19,643 nt of DNA from Gaopeijia sp032250675. Lineage in GTDB: Bacteria > Gemmatimonadota > Gemmatimonadetes > Longimicrobiales > Gaopeijiaceae. The number at the start of each line of letters is the position of its first letter. The stretch's first letter is position 1. A program made the translations under genes and the position numbers. Where the stretch lies: assembly GCA_032250675.1 (NCBI GenBank), contig JAVVEY010000053.1, positions 1-19,643 of the forward strand, in the 5' to 3' direction. The notes under the pieces are model-generated. The model had not been told where the DNA came from. It was given only the letters and a program-made list of their open reading frames with translations, and ran no database searches. Positions 16,139-19,643 of this stretch are shown here, piece after piece.

Positions 16139-16998
16139 CGCGGCGATCCCTCCGTCCCCTCGCGGTCGGCGCGGCCGTGGCGGCTCCCGTCTTCGTCGGG
16201 GTCGGGTACGCGGCAGGGGCGTCGATCGGGATGTGGGGGGTGGGCGCGGGAGACGCACTCGACCCGCGACGCTTCGTCCGTGTGCTCGCCTCCCCCGTCA
16301 CCCTCGAGAGCACCCTCTGGACGCTGCGGGTCGCCTTCATCTCCACCCTCCTCTCGGCGGTGGTCGCCGCGGCGCTCGCGATCGCGCTGCGCCGCGCGGA
16401 TCGCGTCGGGAGGTGGGGACGCGCGCTCGCCGTCCTCCCCCTCCCCATCCCCCACCTCGTCGCCGCGGTGGCCGCCCTCCTGATCCTCGGGCAGAGCGGA
16501 CTCCTCGCCCGCGTGGCCTTCGCGCTCGGCGCCATCAGCGGCCCGGCGGAGATGCCCCCCCTCGTCTTCGACCGAGGCGGCGTCGGGATGACGATCGCGC
16601 TCCTCTGGAAGGAGATCCCCTTCCTCTTCCTCGTGGCCGCCTCGGTCCTCGCCACGCGCGGGGAGGCGCTCGAGGAGGCGGCACGCCGCCTCGGCGCGAG
16701 CGAGTGGGATGTGCTCCGCCGGGTCACCTGGCCCACCCTCTGGAGGGGCCTCCTTCCCGCCTCGGTGGCGGTCTTCACCTTCGTGGTGGGGAGTTGGGAG
16801 GTCGCGGTCCTCCTGGCGCCGAGCGACCCCCTCGCGCTCCCCCTCCTCACGTGGGAGCGCTACATCGACAGCGACCTCTCGCGCCGCCCCGACGCCTTCG
16901 TCCTCGCGCTCCTCGGGGTGTCGATCGCCGCCGTCGCGGTGGTCGCGCACGAACTCGCGACGCGGCGACCGGCCGACACGAGGGGGACGGCCCGATGA
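16135..16998 (+). CDS. ynjC: ABC permease, YnjC first-half-like
   Basis: A 287-residue inner-membrane permease of the BPD-transport type 1 fold. About six hydrophobic helices are visible. The cytoplasmic EAA loop that docks on the ATPase is EALEEAARRLGAS with WDVLRRVTWPTL at about 178-203. By context and order it corresponds to the N-terminal half of E. coli YnjC, which is a single ~510-residue fusion of two such modules. GTG at 16135 is chosen because it overlaps the ynjB stop as GTGA and starts just before the first helix. The stop overlaps the next gene by ATGA. Confidence 0.85.
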   Translation: MTRRSLRPLAVGAAVAAPVFVGVGYAAGASIGMWGVGAGDALDPRRFVRVLASPVTLESTLWTLRVAFISTLLSAVVAAALAIALRRADRVGRWGRALAVLPLPIPHLVAAVAALLILGQSGLLARVAFALGAISGPAEMPPLVFDRGGVGMTIALLWKEIPFLFLVAASVLATRGEALEEAARRLGASEWDVLRRVTWPTLWRGLLPASVAVFTFVVGSWEVAVLLAPSDPLALPLLTWERYIDSDLSRRPDAFVLALLGVSIAAVAVVAHELATRRPADTRGTAR

Positions 16999-17768
16999 GG
17001 CGGCGCGTACTCCTCGTCGGACTCGCGATCTGGTCGCTCACCCCCCTCGCGCTTCTGGCGGTGGTCTCGGTCGCGGGGGGGTGGCGCTTCCCGACGCTCC
17101 TCGGAGATGACCCGGGACTCGCCGCCTGGCGCTCGCTCGGGGGGGGCGCCCTCGGGCACGCCACATCGACGAGTCTCGCCCTCGGGATCGGAACCGGCGT
17201 CGGAGCCGCTGCCGTCGGGCTCCTCGCCGGGCGGGCGCTCGCGCGCGAGCGCGGCGGGCCCCGCACCCTCGGGTTGATCTTCGCCTTCCTCCCCGTCGCC
17301 ACCCCGCCCCTCCTCCTCGGGATCGGGCTCCAGTTCACCTTCCTCCGCCTCGGGCTCGGGGGCACGGCCGCGGGGGTGTGGCTCGCCCACCTCGTCCCGG
17401 CGATCGGCTATACGACGCTCTACTTCGTCGCGGTCTTCACCTCGTGGGACTTCGGGATCGAACGCGCCGCCCGACAGCTCGGGGCCACGCGCCGCCAGAC
17501 GCTCGTGCGCGTCATCGCCCCCCTCCTCCGACGCCCCCTCGCCGAAGCGGCCCTCCTCGGCTTTCTCGTCTCGTGGGCCCAGGTCCCGCTCACCCTCCTC
17601 GTCGGCCAGGGGCGCGTCCGCTCGCTCACGATCGAGGTGCTCTCCCTCGTGCAGGCGGGTCAGGACGGCCTGGCCGCGGCCGGAGCGCTCGTCCTCCTCC
17701 TCCCCCCCCTCCTCCTCATCGCGCTCGCCACCTGGGGCGTGCGTGAAGCGGAGGTGGTCGTCGCATGA
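16995..17768 (+). CDS. ynjC: ABC permease, YnjC second-half-like
   Basis: A 257-residue inner-membrane permease with about six hydrophobic helices. The EAA loop is GIERAARQLGATRRQTLVRV at about 155-174, followed by IAPLLRRPLAEA. It would pair with the preceding permease to form the translocation channel, matching the C-terminal half of the fused YnjC. It has its own ATG, with a 4-base ATGA overlap on each side, so the two halves are true separate genes and not a broken fusion. The C-terminus is hydrophobic (LVLLLPPLLLIALATWGV). Confidence 0.85.
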   Translation: MRRRVLLVGLAIWSLTPLALLAVVSVAGGWRFPTLLGDDPGLAAWRSLGGGALGHATSTSLALGIGTGVGAAAVGLLAGRALARERGGPRTLGLIFAFLPVATPPLLLGIGLQFTFLRLGLGGTAAGVWLAHLVPAIGYTTLYFVAVFTSWDFGIERAARQLGATRRQTLVRVIAPLLRRPLAEAALLGFLVSWAQVPLTLLVGQGRVRSLTIEVLSLVQAGQDGLAAAGALVLLLPPLLLIALATWGVREAEVVVA

Positions 17769-18898
17769 GTGCCCCCGTGCTCGAGCTGCGGGGCGTGACG
17801 ATCCCCTTCGGCGAGGCGACGGGGGCGTCCGCGCCGGGTCTTCGCGACCTCGATCTCGTCCTCGAGGAGGGCGAGCGGTTCGCGCTCGTCGGTGCCTCGG
17901 GAGCGGGCAAGAGCTCGCTCCTCGCGGCGATCGCCGAACCCCGCCCGGGCGTCACCGGATCGATCCGGATCGCGGGACGCGAGTTCGGCGGCACGGTGGA
18001 ACGCCGCCACACCGTCGTCCTCCTCGACCAGCGCCCGCTCCTCTTCCCCCACCTCGACGTGCGGCGCAACGTCGCCTTCCCCCTCGAGGTCCGCGGGATC
18101 CGCGGAGAGGAGCTCGACCGCGGGGTCGAGCGCGCACTCGACGTCGTGCGGATGGCCGACTTCGCGGACCGGCGCCCGGACTCCCTCTCCGGCGGGCAGG
18201 CGCACCGCGTGGCGCTCGCGCGGGCGATCGCCGCCTCCCCCGCCCTCCTCCTCCTCGACGAACCCTTCACCGGTCTCGACCCCGAGCTGCGCCGCTCGCT
18301 CCAGGAGACGGTGCGGGAGGTGACGGCGCACCGGGAGATCACGACACTCACCGTGACGCACGATGTCGAGGAAGCCGGACGGATGGCCGACCGGGTAGGC
18401 GCGCTGCACGACGGACGTCTGGCACGCGTGGCCCCCCCGGCCGTCCTCTTCGAGGATCCCGGCTCGCTGGGCGTGGCCCGTCTCATCGGCTGGCCGAACG
18501 AACTCCCGGTGGTCTCGTCTCCCGGAGAGGTGACACTCGGGGGTCGGGCACTCGATCCCCCGCCCCGCCGGGGTGCCGGCGTCGCCGACGGCCCCGCCGT
18601 TCTCACCTTCTCCCGCCACGGCGCCGAGATCGTCAGCGAGGGCGAGGGCCACCTCACGATCGAGGTCGAACGCGTGACACATGCGCCTCACGGTGCGACG
18701 CTTCACTGGACCGGGATCACACCCCGGGATCCCGCAGCACCTCCCACGACTTCACGAAGCCGGACGCTGGCCCCACGCCCCGAGAGAGGCGAGGTGGCGG
18801 TCGAGTCCCGGAACGCCCCCCAGGTCGGGACGCGCGTCGGGCTCCGCCTGCGTCTCGAACGATGCCGAGTCTACTCCCCGGAGACCCCCGAAAGATGA
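17765..18898 (+). CDS. ynjD: ABC transporter ATP-binding protein, YnjD-like with C-terminal extension
   Basis: A 377-residue cytoplasmic ATPase that powers the two permeases. All motifs are intact: Walker A GASGAGKSS (43-51), Q-loop Gln89 (LLDQRPLLFPHL), signature LSGGQ (141-145), Walker B LLLLDEP (Asp165, Glu166), D-loop and switch His199 (TVTHD). The ATPase core ends near residue 230. A further ~145 residues follow, unlike E. coli YnjD (about 217); parts such as GPAVLTFSRHGAEIV and RVTHAPHGATLHWTGI resemble the TOBE-type regulatory fold of molybdate, Fe(III) and sugar importers. That tail may sense ligand or regulate the pump. The ATG overlaps the permease stop, and its own stop overlaps the oxidoreductase start, both as ATGA. 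Confidence 0.9.
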   Translation: MSAPVLELRGVTIPFGEATGASAPGLRDLDLVLEEGERFALVGASGAGKSSLLAAIAEPRPGVTGSIRIAGREFGGTVERRHTVVLLDQRPLLFPHLDVRRNVAFPLEVRGIRGEELDRGVERALDVVRMADFADRRPDSLSGGQAHRVALARAIAASPALLLLDEPFTGLDPELRRSLQETVREVTAHREITTLTVTHDVEEAGRMADRVGALHDGRLARVAPPAVLFEDPGSLGVARLIGWPNELPVVSSPGEVTLGGRALDPPPRRGAGVADGPAVLTFSRHGAEIVSEGEGHLTIEVERVTHAPHGATLHWTGITPRDPAAPPTTSRSRTLAPRPERGEVAVESRNAPQVGTRVGLRLRLERCRVYSPETPER

Positions 18899-19643
18899 CA
18901 AGCTTCACCCCGGTCGGTCCGCACGATCAGACCCTCCTCGAACGCGTCCGTCCGACCGACTGGCCCACCCCCACACCCCCCGACCGCTACGACCTCGTCG
19001 TCCTGGGCGGAGGGACCGGCGGGCTCGTGAGCGCGGCGATCGGCGTCGCGCTCGGTGCCCGCGTCGCGCTCGTCGAACGCTCGCTCCTCGGCGGGGACTG
19101 TCTCAACCTCGGATGCGTGCCCTCGAAGGGAGTCCTGAGCGCGGCGAGTGCGTGGGCGGGGGCGCGCGAGGCGGCGTCCCGCTTCCACGGTCCGCGCGCA
19201 GAGGGCGAAGGAGACTTCGCGGCGGTCATGGAGCGGATGCGCCGGCTGCGCGCCGAGATCGCGAAGGTCGACAGCGCGGAGCGCTTCCGCGACCTCGGCG
19301 TCGACATCTACTTCGGATCGGGCACCTTCGTGGCCCGCGACGCCCTCGAAGTCGACGGCGTGCGCCTCCCCTTCCGACGCTGCATCCTCGCCACCGGCGC
19401 GCGGCCGGTCATGCCCCCGATCCCGGGGCTCCTCGAATCCGACCCGCTCACCAACGAGACGATCTTCGACCTCGAGGAGCTCCCCGAAGAGCTCGTCGTC
19501 CTCGGCGCGGGGGCGATCGGCTCCGAGCTCTCCCTCGCCTTCGCGCGCTTCGGGAGTCGTGTCACGGTCGTCGACCAGGCCGACCGCCCCCTCTTCCGCG
19601 AGGAGCCCGACGCCTCCGCCGCCGCGCTCGCCGCGCTCGAGGG
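18895..19643 (+). CDS. Mercuric-reductase-like FAD disulfide oxidoreductase, 3' truncated
   Basis: The first 249 residues of a pyridine nucleotide-disulfide oxidoreductase; the gene runs off the right edge. A ~32-residue leader (HDQTLLERVRPTDW) precedes the FAD-binding motif YDLVVLGGGTGGLVSAA. The redox-active cysteine pair is Cys69 and Cys74 (GGDCLNLGCVPSK). A second FAD contact follows (ILATGARPVMPPIPGL), then the NAD(P)-binding motif VVLGAGAIGSELSLAFARFG. Leader and motifs fit the mercuric-reductase-like branch often found beside TVP38/TMEM64 membrane proteins, not lipoamide dehydrogenase. There is no HMA domain. Whether mercury is a substrate cannot be judged, since the C-terminal cysteines are off the window. 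The ATG overlaps the ATPase stop as ATGA. The enzyme likely acts on the imported compound or on a thiol partner. Confidence 0.87.
   Translation, partial: MTSFTPVGPHDQTLLERVRPTDWPTPTPPDRYDLVVLGGGTGGLVSAAIGVALGARVALVERSLLGGDCLNLGCVPSKGVLSAASAWAGAREAASRFHGPRAEGEGDFAAVMERMRRLRAEIAKVDSAERFRDLGVDIYFGSGTFVARDALEVDGVRLPFRRCILATGARPVMPPIPGLLESDPLTNETIFDLEELPEELVVLGAGAIGSELSLAFARFGSRVTVVDQADRPLFREEPDASAAALAALE

Larger units (their letters stand above)
11263..19643 (+). other. Coupled ynj-like operon (seven genes, open at right)
   Basis: Seven genes in one direction with no intergenic base between them: phosphatidyltransferase, TonB receptor, binding protein, two permeases, ATPase and FAD oxidoreductase. 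The junctions are ATGA, a 16-base overlap, GTGA, ATGA, ATGA and ATGA. The set should be made as one transcript with coupled translation, which implies a single joint function. E. coli carries homologues of the binding protein, permease, ATPase and phosphatidyltransferase as ynjBCD and ynjF; the receptor and oxidoreductase are additions here, and no rhodanese (YnjE) is seen in this window. Confidence 0.8.

Noticed and set aside
16135..17768. The two permeases as a frameshifted, broken YnjC
   Set aside because: Each has its own start, a complete set of helices and an EAA loop, and they meet at a clean ATGA overlap.
18895..19643. Dihydrolipoamide dehydrogenase
   Set aside because: The leader and motif context fit the mercuric-reductase-like group, and no 2-oxoacid dehydrogenase genes are nearby.
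1..19643. tRNA, rRNA, CRISPR or prophage sequences
   Set aside because: No cloverleaf, regular spaced repeats, integrase or phage structural motifs were seen by reading both strands.

Overview
This is a GC-rich bacterial window that reads as almost wall-to-wall coding sequence. I find no RNA gene, CRISPR array or intact transposase. The organism has an outer membrane, shown by a TonB-dependent receptor, and it is rich in exported peptidases and amidohydrolases with acidic low-complexity linkers. Shine-Dalgarno sequences are mostly absent. This combination looks most like a member of the Gemmatimonadota, possibly marine. That placement is inference from protein style and was not tested by any search.

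Left part (1-5967): proteins of the envelope or outside. A 5'-truncated amidohydrolase is followed by a secreted M28 aminopeptidase-like enzyme on the + strand. Facing them on the - strand are a methyltransferase with a zinc ribbon, a secreted M14 carboxypeptidase-like enzyme and a small two-helix membrane protein. The M28 gene and the small membrane gene converge. A 10-bp hairpin covers both of their stop codons and probably serves as a two-way terminator.

Middle (6042-11181): a P1B-4-type metal-exporting ATPase (SPC and HEGST motifs). Its last ~27 codons lie in a 116-bp inverted-repeat element bounded by CTAG, which resembles a MITE or IS remnant. After a short control region comes a large S9 prolyl-oligopeptidase-type peptidase with acidic inserts.

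Right part (11263 to the window end): seven tightly coupled + strand genes. They are a YnjF-type CDP-alcohol phosphatidyltransferase, a TonB-dependent receptor with a carboxypeptidase-regulatory-like domain, a YnjB-type binding protein, two separate permeases matching the two halves of YnjC, a YnjD-type ATPase with a C-terminal extension, and the start of a mercuric-reductase-like FAD disulfide oxidoreductase. Every junction overlaps: five are ATGA or GTGA, and one is a 16-base overlap. The ynjBCD and ynjF genes of E. coli have no known substrate. Here the same set sits with its own outer-membrane gate and a redox enzyme, so the cluster looks like a complete two-membrane uptake and processing route for an unidentified compound. 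It is the strongest candidate here for an undescribed system.
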